From: Piscinibacter sp. HJYY11
GTDB lineage: Bacteria; Pseudomonadota; Gammaproteobacteria; Burkholderiales; Burkholderiaceae_C
Reading direction: 5' to 3'
Assembly: GCF_016735515.1 (NCBI RefSeq)
Contig: NZ_JAERQZ010000001.1
Coordinates: 3,150,746 to 3,214,745, forward strand
DNA: 64,000 nucleotides
In this document: one piece after another, positions 48,359-58,959 of the stretch
Numbering within the stretch: the first letter of the stretch is position 1
Layout of the letters: every line of letters starts with the position of its first letter
Notes under the pieces: model-generated
The model's database searches: none
What the model was told of the DNA's origin: nothing
Seen by the model: the letters and a program-made list of their open reading frames with translations, nothing else
Translations under genes and position numbers: made by a program

Positions 48359-49945
48359 TCAATCGTCGAGCGCGGCGGCACGGGGGTCGACTTCGAGCGC
48401 CTGCACCGGGCGGCGCAGCCACCACAGCATCACGAGCGCCGGCGCGGCCAGCACGGTGGAGACGATGAAGAAGGTGGGCCAGCCGATGGTCTCGGCCATC
48501 ACCCCCGCGAGCGGCCCCACCCAAACCCGACCGACCGATGCGAAAGCCGACAGCAAAGCGTACTGGGTGGCCGTGAAACGCTGGTTGCACAGGCCCATCA
48601 GGAAGGCGACGAAGGCCGCCGTGCCCATGCCGCCCGAGAGGTTCTCGAAGGCGATCACCATCAGCAGGCCGCCGTCGACCGGGGTGGCGTGCGCCAGCTT
48701 GACGAAGCCCCAGTCAAACGCCGGGATCACGAGGCCGGGCATCAGGCCCTTGCCTTCCATCGCCAGCCACCAGAAGCCGAGGTTGCTGGCCATCTGCAAC
48801 ACGCCGAAGAGCATCAGCGAACGCCACAGCCCGAGCTTGAGCATCAACGCGCCGCCCAGCAGCGCGCCGCCGATGGTGAGCCACAGGCCGATCAACTTGT
48901 TGACCACGCCCACTTCGGCCGAGCTGAACATCATGGTCTTCAGCAGGAAGGGCGTCATCAGCGAGCCGGCGAAGGCATCGCCCAGCTTGTAGAGCACGAT
49001 GAACGCGAGGAAGGCGCCGGCGCCCGTCTGGCTGAAGTAGCTGCGCAGGCCGCCGAGCAGCGTCTCGAAATGCGCAGCGCGCGCGGCCCAGGCGGCGAGC
49101 GGCAGCGTGAAGGCCACGCCCAGCAGCAGCGCGAGCAGGTCGGTCCACTTGCCCTGCAGCGGCACGGGCAGGGTGCTGCCGGCCCACAGCGGGGCGAGCA
49201 GCGCCCGGGCGATCGGCGGGCCGAAGCGGTCGCTGAGGAACACGCCCAGCGCCACGGCCGCCAGCACCGCCATGAAGCCCAGCACGTCGTGCCGCGCCAC
49301 GCTGGTGGGCCGCTCCGTGTCGGGCAGGCGCGGCAGCACGATCGCCGAGACCACCGCGGCCACCACCATCAGCCCGGCCATGAAGCGGTAGACCTCGGGC
49401 CAGGTCCAGCCGCCGCCCTGCGTGGGGTCGACCCAGATCAGCGCCACGCCGCCCGAGAGGATCATCGCGAGGCGATAGCCGAGCACGCTGAGCGAGGAGC
49501 CGAGGCCCCGCTCGTGCGCCGCCAGCACGTCGGTGCGGTAGGCGTCGATCACCACGTCCTGCGAGGCGCTGATGAAGGCGACCAGCACCGCCAGCAGCGC
49601 GAAGGTGCGGATGGCATTGCTGGGCGAGGTGTCGGCCATCAGCAACAGGGCGACGGCGAGCAAGAGCTGCGTCAGCACCAGCCAACCGCGGCGCCGGCCG
49701 AGCCAGGGCAGCTCGAAGCGGTCCATCAGCGGCGCCCAGAGGAACTTGAAGGTGTAGGGCAGGCCCACCACGCTCAGGAAGCCGATGGTGGCGATGTCGA
49801 GCCCCTCGACACTCAGCCAGGCCTGCATGGCCTGGCCCGTCAGCGCAAGCGGCAGACCCGAGGCGAAGCCGAGCAGCCCCACGACGACGAGGCGGCGCCA
49901 GGCGTCGAGCCGGGCGTGCAGAGGGTGGGGCGGGGCAGCGGACAT
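48359..49945 (-). CDS. ampG: Muropeptide transporter AmpG (MFS permease)
   Basis: A 528-residue membrane protein with around fourteen helices, longer than the usual twelve-helix MFS protein as AmpG is. The start LLGFASGLPLALTGQAMQAWL and the stretch SQDVVIDAYRTDVL are AmpG signatures. It imports anhydro-muropeptides from the periplasm for cell-wall recycling, and in some species controls AmpC induction. It lies 38 bp after an MpaA-like carboxypeptidase gene, so both probably belong to one recycling transcript. Confidence 0.92.
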   Translation of the reverse strand: MSAAPPHPLHARLDAWRRLVVVGLLGFASGLPLALTGQAMQAWLSVEGLDIATIGFLSVVGLPYTFKFLWAPLMDRFELPWLGRRRGWLVLTQLLLAVALLLMADTSPSNAIRTFALLAVLVAFISASQDVVIDAYRTDVLAAHERGLGSSLSVLGYRLAMILSGGVALIWVDPTQGGGWTWPEVYRFMAGLMVVAAVVSAIVLPRLPDTERPTSVARHDVLGFMAVLAAVALGVFLSDRFGPPIARALLAPLWAGSTLPVPLQGKWTDLLALLLGVAFTLPLAAWAARAAHFETLLGGLRSYFSQTGAGAFLAFIVLYKLGDAFAGSLMTPFLLKTMMFSSAEVGVVNKLIGLWLTIGGALLGGALMLKLGLWRSLMLFGVLQMASNLGFWWLAMEGKGLMPGLVIPAFDWGFVKLAHATPVDGGLLMVIAFENLSGGMGTAAFVAFLMGLCNQRFTATQYALLSAFASVGRVWVGPLAGVMAETIGWPTFFIVSTVLAAPALVMLWWLRRPVQALEVDPRAAALDD

Positions 49946-49983
49946 GTGGCGGCGATTCTAGGAACGCATCGGTTGCGACGACC

Positions 49984-50847
49984 CTAGCGCTCGCCGGGCT
50001 GCGGGAAGCGCTGGTCCACCCAGCGCAGCAGGTCGCGCCACATCTGGCGCATCTCGGCCTCGGTGGGCGCACGCAGCGCGTTCGGCAGTTCGATGGTCAC
50101 CACCGGCACGCCCTTGTGCACGCCGCCGTAGTGCCCGAGCGAGCCGGGGAAGATGCCCACGCGCTCGAGCTCGAGCCGGCCCAGGCGCTGCGGCGGCTCG
50201 CGCGGGCCGTCGTAGTCGAGCACGCCGTAGGGCGCGTGCACGCTGACGATGAGGTCGGGCTTCCATTCGGTGATGGTCTCGACGAGGAAGCGGCTCTCCG
50301 GCTCGGAGATCGCCGCCCGCCCGGGGTAGCGGCGCGGGTCGCGGCGGGTGCGCTTTTCCCAGTACACCGGCGCTTCCTGGGCCCAGCGGGGGGTGGGGAA
50401 GTTGCGGTTCAGGTCGACCTTGTTGGCGTTGACGCGGGTCGGCTTGGGCAGCATCAGGCCATCGGGGTTGAGGGCCGGCACGAAGCGCCAGTCGAGGCCG
50501 GCCGGTGCGGCGGCCGCATGCCCGATCCAGTGGAAGACGAGCGAGGCCGACGACAACTCGTCGCCATGGATGCCGCCCACCACCAGCACCCGCCGGGGCG
50601 GCCGCGGCGCAGGCCCGACCCAGGGCGTGGCCTCGTCGCCACGCACGCTCACGTCACGCAGGTACAGCGGCACGCCGCGCACCGATCGGGCGCCGGAAGG
50701 TTGCAGCTGCGCCTGCTCGCAGAGATGGCGGCTGACGCCGGGCAGGCGCCGCGACCAGTCGGCGCACTGCGGCACGGCCGCCGCCAGGCTGCTGGCGGCC
50801 AGAAGCGGGGCGGCGAGCCAAACCCGCGCCAAGCGTGAAGTTTTCAT
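49984..50847 (-). CDS. M14-family zinc carboxypeptidase (MpaA-like)
   Basis: A 287-residue protein from the ATG at 50845-50847. A signal peptide (1-24) predicts export. Zinc ligands are H94 and E97 (GGIHGDE) and H204 (VSVHAPYG); the substrate arginine is in DLNRNFP, and the catalytic Glu in VVTIELPNA. It resembles the murein peptide amidase MpaA, which cuts the gamma-D-Glu-diaminopimelate bond of murein tripeptides, though E. coli MpaA is cytoplasmic and this one looks exported. Its place directly before ampG supports a murein role. Confidence 0.85.
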   Translation of the reverse strand: MKTSRLARVWLAAPLLAASSLAAAVPQCADWSRRLPGVSRHLCEQAQLQPSGARSVRGVPLYLRDVSVRGDEATPWVGPAPRPPRRVLVVGGIHGDELSSASLVFHWIGHAAAAPAGLDWRFVPALNPDGLMLPKPTRVNANKVDLNRNFPTPRWAQEAPVYWEKRTRRDPRRYPGRAAISEPESRFLVETITEWKPDLIVSVHAPYGVLDYDGPREPPQRLGRLELERVGIFPGSLGHYGGVHKGVPVVTIELPNALRAPTEAEMRQMWRDLLRWVDQRFPQPGER

Positions 50848-50938
50848 GGCGGCGGCAGTGTAGGGGCTCGCTCCTCGGCCACTGCGCCCCCCGAGATGGG
50901 AGTTGGCCTTCAAGGAAAGCCTCCTCCACAATGTCCGA

Positions 50939-51448
50939 ATGACCGCTTTGCTGCGCCCGCTGACCCCGAGCTTTTCCTCGCAGGAATTCCGCACGGCCCT
51001 GGGCGCCTTCGCCACCGGCGTGACGGTCGTCACCGCCCTCGATGCCACCGGCCGCCCCGTGGGCCTCACCGCCAATTCGTTCAATTCGGTCTCGCTGTCG
51101 CCGCCACTCGTGTTGTGGAGCCTCTCGAGGCGCGCAGGTTCACTGCCGGCCTTCAGCGGCGGCTCGCACTACGCGATCAACATCCTCGCCGCCGACCAGA
51201 AGGTGCTGGCCGAGCGTTTCGCCAGCAAGGACGTCGACCGCTTCGCCGGCGTCCCCTTCCGCCAGGGCGCGGGCGGCGCGCCGGTGCTCGAAGGCAGCGC
51301 GGCGGTGTTCGAGTGCTTCAACCGCAGCCAGTACGAAGAGGGTGACCACGTCATCTTCGTGGGCGAAGTCGAGCGCTGCGAGCGGCGCGAGGGCGCCCTG
51401 CCGCTCATCTACCACGGCGGGCGTTACTTCACCGAGTTGCCGCTCTGA
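50939..51448 (+). CDS. Flavin reductase-like FMN-binding protein
   Basis: A 169-residue split-barrel protein from the ATG at 50939. The motif FATGVTVVTALDATGRPVGLTANSFNSVSLSPPLVL is the flavin reductase (HpaC/RutF type) signature. Such proteins supply reduced FMN or FAD to a partner oxygenase; no flavin oxygenase gene is next to it. Confidence 0.92.
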   Translation: MTALLRPLTPSFSSQEFRTALGAFATGVTVVTALDATGRPVGLTANSFNSVSLSPPLVLWSLSRRAGSLPAFSGGSHYAINILAADQKVLAERFASKDVDRFAGVPFRQGAGGAPVLEGSAAVFECFNRSQYEEGDHVIFVGEVERCERREGALPLIYHGGRYFTELPL

Positions 51449-51459
51449 ATGCCGGCCCC

Positions 51460-51479
51460 GGCCGGTGAGGACACCGGCC
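51460..51479. other. Perfect hairpin between convergent genes
   Basis: GGCCGGTG (51460-51467) and CACCGGCC (51472-51479), 8 pairs, 4-nt loop. It lies between the flavin reductase and lipoprotein stops. No T run follows on either strand, so it is not a textbook terminator. Confidence 0.5.
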
Positions 51480-51507
51480 GATCCCCCAAGGGGAGGCGGG
51501 CCGCGCC

Positions 51508-52926
51508 CTAGCGCCCCGAGTTGTAGCGCCGCGCCACGATCTGCGTGCCCACCGAGGCCCCCATGCTCTGCGTCCACAGGTACCAGGCGTTGCCGCGCTC
51601 ATCCACCGCGATGGCCGGGTCGGTGGCGATCTCGACGCTGCTGTCATGGGGCACGCCGGCCACCCAGCCGCCGGCCACGGTGAAGGTGCTCAACAGCGTG
51701 TCGACGGTGCCCGCGCCGTTCTGTTGCGACCAGGCGAGGAACGCGTTGCCCAGGGGGTCGATGGCCGCGCGCACGCCGCTCGCCGCCGCGCGCGAGCCCG
51801 CCGGTTTGACGACGCTCGGCGCAGGCCAGCTCCCGCCCGCCGGCGCGATCGTGGCGCGGATCGATTCATCGCCCTGGCCCCAGGCCACGAGTGCGGCACC
51901 CGCAGCGTTCACCTTCACGTGCACGGTGCTCAGCACGCTGTTGGCCCCCAGCTCGCGTGCCACCCGCAGCGGCGCGCCCCAGGCCCCGGACTGGTAGCGC
52001 TTGGCCTGGACGAGCACATACATCTCGGTGGCCGACACGGGCTCGATCTGCGACCACACCATCACCGCGTTGCCGTTGGCGTCCATCGCGATGTCGGGGG
52101 CCGAGCCGCCCGAGACCGACACCAGCTGGCTCGCCGTGCCCCAGCCGCCACCAGACGTGTAGCGGTTGGTCCAGGTGCCGCGGTTGGCGGTCGTGCCGCC
52201 GCTCGCCTGCCACACCACGACCGCATCGCCCTGGGGGGCCACGGCGATGCGCGGGTTGCCGTCGATGCGGCTGAGTTCGTCGATGTTCTCGATCAGCTGC
52301 GCGGTGCCCCAGGTGCCCGCCGCGTTGCCGCGGCTGCCCCAGATGTTGAAGCGCGAGCCGTCGAGCTGCGACCAGGCGGCCACGGCGTTGCCCTGCACGT
52401 CGAGGCCGACGCTCATCATCGCGACCATGCCGGCGGGTGTGCTGAGCGCCTGCACCGGCGTCCAGCCGACGGACGGGTCGAAGTGCCGTGACCAGGCGGC
52501 GCTGGTGCTGGTGTCGCTGGCCTGTGACCAGAGCACGGCTGCGCGGCCCGAGCTGGCGTCCATCGCCAGCTCGAAACGTGTCACGTCGCCGTCACGCGAT
52601 TCGAGGATCTGCGGCGCACTCCAGCCGCTGGCGGGCTCGTAGCGGCTGGCCACCAGGTCGTTGTTGATCGAACTGCCGGGGCGCAGCGTGAGCCACACGG
52701 CCAGCGCACGGCCCGCGTTGTCCATCACCACCTTGGCACTGCCCGAGCCGGTGGCCGACAGCGGCGGCAGGAGGGTCGACCAGCCCGCGGTGGGCGGTGG
52801 CGGGGGCGGCGGGGGTGGTGGTGGCGGGGCGCTGCTACCCCCTCCGCCGCCGCCGCCACCACAGGCGGCCAGGCCGGCCGTCGCGATGGCCAGCACGGCG
52901 GCCCAACCGCTGATCAGGGTGTTCAT
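51508..52926 (-). CDS. Predicted lipoprotein with beta-propeller-like repeats
   Basis: A 472-residue protein from the ATG at 52924-52926, with AAGGAGA upstream. A lipoprotein signal ends at C22 (GLAAC), then come eight Gly (23-30), SSA, and twelve Pro (34-45), a flexible-then-stiff stalk. The rest is made of repeats about 45-60 residues apart with a shared core such as DANGNAVMVWSQ, VQGNAVAAWSQ, PQGDAVVVWQ, PLGNAFLAWSQ, which suggests a beta-propeller displayed at the cell surface or in the periplasm. The function is not known. Confidence 0.8.
   Translation of the reverse strand: MNTLISGWAAVLAIATAGLAACGGGGGGGGSSAPPPPPPPPPPPPTAGWSTLLPPLSATGSGSAKVVMDNAGRALAVWLTLRPGSSINNDLVASRYEPASGWSAPQILESRDGDVTRFELAMDASSGRAAVLWSQASDTSTSAAWSRHFDPSVGWTPVQALSTPAGMVAMMSVGLDVQGNAVAAWSQLDGSRFNIWGSRGNAAGTWGTAQLIENIDELSRIDGNPRIAVAPQGDAVVVWQASGGTTANRGTWTNRYTSGGGWGTASQLVSVSGGSAPDIAMDANGNAVMVWSQIEPVSATEMYVLVQAKRYQSGAWGAPLRVARELGANSVLSTVHVKVNAAGAALVAWGQGDESIRATIAPAGGSWPAPSVVKPAGSRAAASGVRAAIDPLGNAFLAWSQQNGAGTVDTLLSTFTVAGGWVAGVPHDSSVEIATDPAIAVDERGNAWYLWTQSMGASVGTQIVARRYNSGR
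52792..52860 (-). repeat. Low-complexity poly-Pro / poly-Gly coding tract
   Basis: CCN codons for twelve Pro (52792-52827) follow GGN codons for eight Gly (52837-52860). Such homopolymer-codon tracts can slip in replication and vary between strains. Confidence 0.8.
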
Positions 52927-53043
52927 GCCCGGTGTCTCCTTGACGAGCCGCGACCAGGCGCGCAGCTTTGTGAGACGGATGCTAGGCAGCGCCGGCCACG
53001 GCACCCATAGCACCAAAGGGCAGTCGGAAAGTCGCGCGCGACC

Positions 53044-54795
53044 TCAATGCGCGACGGAGGCCTGGCTCAGAAACGCGCGCAGCTGCACCGGCCGGGCCGG
53101 CTTGATGAGCACCGCAAAGCCGCGGGCCTGGGCCTCGCGCATGGGCTCGCTGCCCGCATCGCCCGTGACCACCAGCGCTGGCAGGTCGTGGCCGACGGCG
53201 GCGCGCAGCGCGGTGATCGCGTCCAGCCCGCTGGCCCCATCGGCCAGGCGCAGGTCGACCACCAGCACGTCGGGCGTGAAGCCCTGGTCCAGCGATGCGA
53301 GCGCCTCGCGCGCGCCGGGGGCCGCCCGTGCGTCGCAGCCCCACTGGCGCAGCAGGCCGAGCAGTGCATGGCGTGAGTCGGCATCGTCCTCGATCACCAG
53401 CACTCGCTGGGATGCGATCAGCGGCTCGGCCGCATGGATGCCGCCCAAGGGCAGGGGAGCCCGTTCGTGGCCCGCGGCCAGCGGCAGCATCAGCGTGAAC
53501 ACGCTGCCTTGCCCCGGCGCCGACTGCACCGAGACCGACAGCGACAGCAGCTCGCTCAGGCGCTTGACGGTGGCCAGGCCCAGGCCCAGGCCGAGGCGGC
53601 GGTCGCGCGCCGGGTTGCCCACCTGGTAGAACTCTTCGAAGATGCGCGGCAGGTGCTCGGGGGCGATGCCGATGCCGGTGTCCTCGACCCGCAGCACCAC
53701 CTGGTCGCCCTCGGCACGGGCATAGAGGCGCACCGCGCCCGCGCGGGTGTAGCGAATGGCGTTGGACACCAGGTTGGCCAGCACGCGCGCCACCAGCGCG
53801 CGGTCGCTGCACACCGCCAGCGGCCCGGCGTCCACGGTGAGCTGCAGGCCCTTGTCGCGCGCCAGCGCCTGGTAGGGCTGGCAGGTTTCGCGCAGCAGCT
53901 CGTCGAGCGCGAACACCGAGCGCTGCGGTGCCAGGTGGCCGACGTCGAGGCGGGTGATCTCGAGCAGGTCGTCGACCACGTGGGTCATGCCCTCCACGCA
54001 CTCGACCAGGTGGCCGGCGATCTCGGCCGTCTCGGCCACGTCGACCGGCGTGGCCTTCGGGCCTCGCGCGTGCAGCGTCTGGGCCAGCAGGCCCATGGCA
54101 TGAAGGGGCTGGCGCAGGTCGTGGTTGGCCGCGGCAAAGAAGCGGGTGCGTGCGGCATTGGCCGCTTCGGCGGCGCGGCGCGCGGCTTCGCTGCGCTGGT
54201 TCTCGCGGTGCAAGGCTTCGATGAGCTGGGCCTGGTTGCGCCCGTTGAGCAGCGTGTACACGCCGATCAGGAAGATCATCATCGCCATCAGGGCGTGGTA
54301 CGGGCTGCCCACGAAGAGGTCGCGCAGCACCAGCGGCCCCAGCACGCACACCACGAAGACCGCCAGCACGCGGTAGAAGCCCGACAGGTGCACCGCCGAC
54401 CCCATGGCCACGGCCGCCAGGGTGATGTGCAGGATCGATTCGGCCTGCGGGTTGCCCGGCACCCACAGCACCACGCTGAGCCCGCCCCACTGCAGGCCGT
54501 GCACCAGCGTGCTGCCCAGGCCCCAGAGGGCCCAGCGCCGCGGATGGGTCTGCAGGCTGCGGGCACGCGGCGCATGCAGGGCCGCCAGCACCCGCGCGAG
54601 ACTCACCGCGCCAAAGAGCACCAGCCAGACCATCAGCTCGCGATCGACCGGCCCGTTGACATACGGCGCGCACGACACCACCGCGCCCACGGCACTCAGC
54701 ACCGCCACCATCGGGCTGACCAGCAGCAGGCGGGCCAGCCGCTCCGGTTCCACCTCGGCGGGGATCAACCGCCATCCGCCGCTGGTGCGCGCCAT
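53044..54795 (-). CDS. Hybrid sensor histidine kinase / receiver protein
   Basis: A 583-residue protein. The first 185 residues hold five to six membrane helices with no clear periplasmic domain, then a coiled linker, a dimerisation helix with the phosphorylated H225 (AAANHDLRQPLHAMG), an ATPase domain (NLVSNAIRYT, DTGIGIAPE, GLGLGLATV) and a C-terminal receiver with D514 (VLVVDLRL). NHDLRQP is typical of the kinases paired with NarL regulators in beta- and gammaproteobacteria. It starts immediately after the stop of the regulator gene upstream. Confidence 0.93.
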   Translation of the reverse strand: MARTSGGWRLIPAEVEPERLARLLLVSPMVAVLSAVGAVVSCAPYVNGPVDRELMVWLVLFGAVSLARVLAALHAPRARSLQTHPRRWALWGLGSTLVHGLQWGGLSVVLWVPGNPQAESILHITLAAVAMGSAVHLSGFYRVLAVFVVCVLGPLVLRDLFVGSPYHALMAMMIFLIGVYTLLNGRNQAQLIEALHRENQRSEAARRAAEAANAARTRFFAAANHDLRQPLHAMGLLAQTLHARGPKATPVDVAETAEIAGHLVECVEGMTHVVDDLLEITRLDVGHLAPQRSVFALDELLRETCQPYQALARDKGLQLTVDAGPLAVCSDRALVARVLANLVSNAIRYTRAGAVRLYARAEGDQVVLRVEDTGIGIAPEHLPRIFEEFYQVGNPARDRRLGLGLGLATVKRLSELLSLSVSVQSAPGQGSVFTLMLPLAAGHERAPLPLGGIHAAEPLIASQRVLVIEDDADSRHALLGLLRQWGCDARAAPGAREALASLDQGFTPDVLVVDLRLADGASGLDAITALRAAVGHDLPALVVTGDAGSEPMREAQARGFAVLIKPARPVQLRAFLSQASVAH

Positions 54796-55404
54796 CTACA
54801 GCAACCCCGCCTCGCGCGCACGCACCAGCAGGTGGGTGCGGTTGCGCGCGCCCAGCGAATCGAGCAGCGCGGTGACGTGCAGCTTCACCGTGCGCTCGGC
54901 GATGCCCAGCTCGTCGGCGATGTGCTTGTTCTGCCGGCCGCGGGCGATCAAGGACAGCACTTCGAGCTGGCGTGCCGTGGGCCCGCCGTCGCCGGCGCCC
55001 CGTTGCGAGAGGGCCGATGCGGCGGGGCTGAAGTGCTCGTCGCCGTTGCACACCGCCTGCAAGGCCTGCAGCACCGCGCCGATGGGCAGCGACTTGCCCA
55101 GGAAGGCCGCGGCGCCGGCCGCCCGTGCTCGCGCCGCCAGCGCCACGTCTTCCTCACCCGAGATCAGCACCCGCGCCACCAGCGGGTGCTGCGTGCCGAA
55201 GCGGCGCAGGCCGTCGAGGCCGCTGTCACCGCCCAGGCGGTAGTCGATCAGCACCACGTCGAGCCCGGCCCCGTTGGCCGCCAGGGCCAGGCCCTGGTCA
55301 AGCGTGAGCGCGGTCTGCACCTCGATGCCGGCCTGCGCATGCGTCAGGGCATGTGCAAACCCCACGCCGAACAACGGGTGGTCATCGACCAGCAGCAGCT
55401 TCAT
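54796..55404 (-). CDS. NarL/FixJ-type response regulator
   Basis: A 202-residue protein. The receiver domain has D7-D8, phosphorylated D54 (VLIDYRLGG) and the lysine in FLGKSLP; a LuxR helix-turn-helix follows (ARQLEVLSLIARGRQNKHIADELGIAERTVKLHV). No gap separates it from the hybrid kinase, so the two are very probably partners. Confidence 0.94.
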   Translation of the reverse strand: MKLLLVDDHPLFGVGFAHALTHAQAGIEVQTALTLDQGLALAANGAGLDVVLIDYRLGGDSGLDGLRRFGTQHPLVARVLISGEEDVALAARARAAGAAAFLGKSLPIGAVLQALQAVCNGDEHFSPAASALSQRGAGDGGPTARQLEVLSLIARGRQNKHIADELGIAERTVKLHVTALLDSLGARNRTHLLVRAREAGLL

Positions 55405-55494
55405 CGGCGGATTCTCGCCGCCGCGCCGCGCCGGCGTCCCTGCCCTTTCGGGCAGGTGGCCCGGCCCGCATCCCCGCGCACGGATGACGCACGC

Positions 55495-57792
<2,298 letters not shown>

Positions 57793-57797
57793 GCGTG

Positions 57798-58937
57798 TCA
57801 GCCCCCGGCGCAAGGCCGGGCGGCCTCGCGGTAGGCGTCGAGGGTGAAGTCGTAGCGGCCGAGCACCGGCCGGTACACCCGGGAGAAATTGCGGAAGTCG
57901 ATGCTCTGCACGCAGCCCGACAGGCGCAGGTGCGCATCGACGTTGTCGCGGGTGGCCACGAGGGTGGGGAATTCCAGCGTGCTGCCCAGGCGTTCGGCGA
58001 AGTCGAAGCCGTGCAGATAGTCGTAGACCCGCACCGCCACCTCGGCATACGACAACAGCGTGCTGGCCGCGGTGGCGACGAACCGGCCCTCCTTCACGAG
58101 CTGCAGGCCGAGCGCCGAGAGGTCGAGCCCGCCGGTGAACGCCGTCTTGCCGAGCGTGCGCCCATGTGCGGCCAGCGCCTGGGCCGCGCCGGCGCCCAGC
58201 TGGTCGCTCGCGGCCCAGACCACGCTCGCCTGCGGGTAGCGCGCGAGCAGCTTGGCGGTCAGGCGCTGGCCTTCCTCCTGCCGCCACAAGGTGGGCACCA
58301 CCTGCTTGAACACCGCCTTCGGATGCGCCGCCACGGCCCGCATCAGCCCCGCCTGCCGCAGCCCCGAGCCAAACCAGCCCGGGTTGCCGCCGACGCCGAC
58401 CACGTGCAGCGTGCCGTCGTCGGCGAAGGCGCCGTGCCGGGTGGCTTCGTCCAGCAGGGCCTTGCCCAGGGCGTGGCCTTTTTCCTCTTCGGCCCAGTTG
58501 AAGAGGGCGGCCCAGCTCGCATGCTTGCGCCGAGGCCCCTGGCCCAGCGCGGGCAGCTCCGACGGGAACAGCGGGCCGAGGATGAACACCGGGATGCGCA
58601 GCGTGTCGGCGGCCTGCAGCAGCTTGGCGCTGTGGCCGATGACCGGCGAGACGATCACCGCCTGCGGCCGCGGCTCGGCCGAGAGGATGCGCAGGGTGTC
58701 CTGCTGGCGGGCGAAACGGTCCTCCACGCCTAGGCTGTGCGGCACGAACTCGAAATCGAGCGTCTGCGCCACCCGCTCGATGATGCGAAAGACCTGCGGC
58801 CAGTAGGTGTTGCCGGGGCTGTTGGGCGACAGCAGCACGATGCGCGGCCGTTGGCGCACGACGGCGCGCACAGGCCCGGTGGCGGCACCGGCCAGCAGCG
58901 CGAGCGAGGCGCCCACGAACGGCCGGCGGCGCAGCAT
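57798..58937 (-). CDS. Periplasmic sugar-type binding protein, likely sensor partner
   Basis: A 379-residue protein from the ATG at 58935-58937 with a signal peptide ([19 protein letters not shown]; a twin-arginine-like start). The body is a Peripla_BP_4-type two-lobe fold ([20 protein letters not shown], later [16 protein letters not shown]). No permease or ATPase gene is near; the next gene is a membrane sensor kinase, so this protein probably serves signalling. The ligand is unknown. Confidence 0.88.
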   Translation of the reverse strand: MLRRRPFVGASLALLAGAATGPVRAVVRQRPRIVLLSPNSPGNTYWPQVFRIIERVAQTLDFEFVPHSLGVEDRFARQQDTLRILSAEPRPQAVIVSPVIGHSAKLLQAADTLRIPVFILGPLFPSELPALGQGPRRKHASWAALFNWAEEEKGHALGKALLDEATRHGAFADDGTLHVVGVGGNPGWFGSGLRQAGLMRAVAAHPKAVFKQVVPTLWRQEEGQRLTAKLLARYPQASVVWAASDQLGAGAAQALAAHGRTLGKTAFTGGLDLSALGLQLVKEGRFVATAASTLLSYAEVAVRVYDYLHGFDFAERLGSTLEFPTLVATRDNVDAHLRLSGCVQSIDFRNFSRVYRPVLGRYDFTLDAYREAARPCAGG

Positions 58938-58959
58938 GCCGGTCGCGGCGCCCTTCGGG

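Noticed and set aside
51460..51479. Intrinsic terminator between flavin reductase and lipoprotein genes
   Set aside because: Strong stem but no T run on either strand, so listed only as a hairpin.
52792..52860. CRISPR-like or non-coding tandem repeat
   Set aside because: It is an in-frame Pro/Gly codon tract within a lipoprotein; no spacers.
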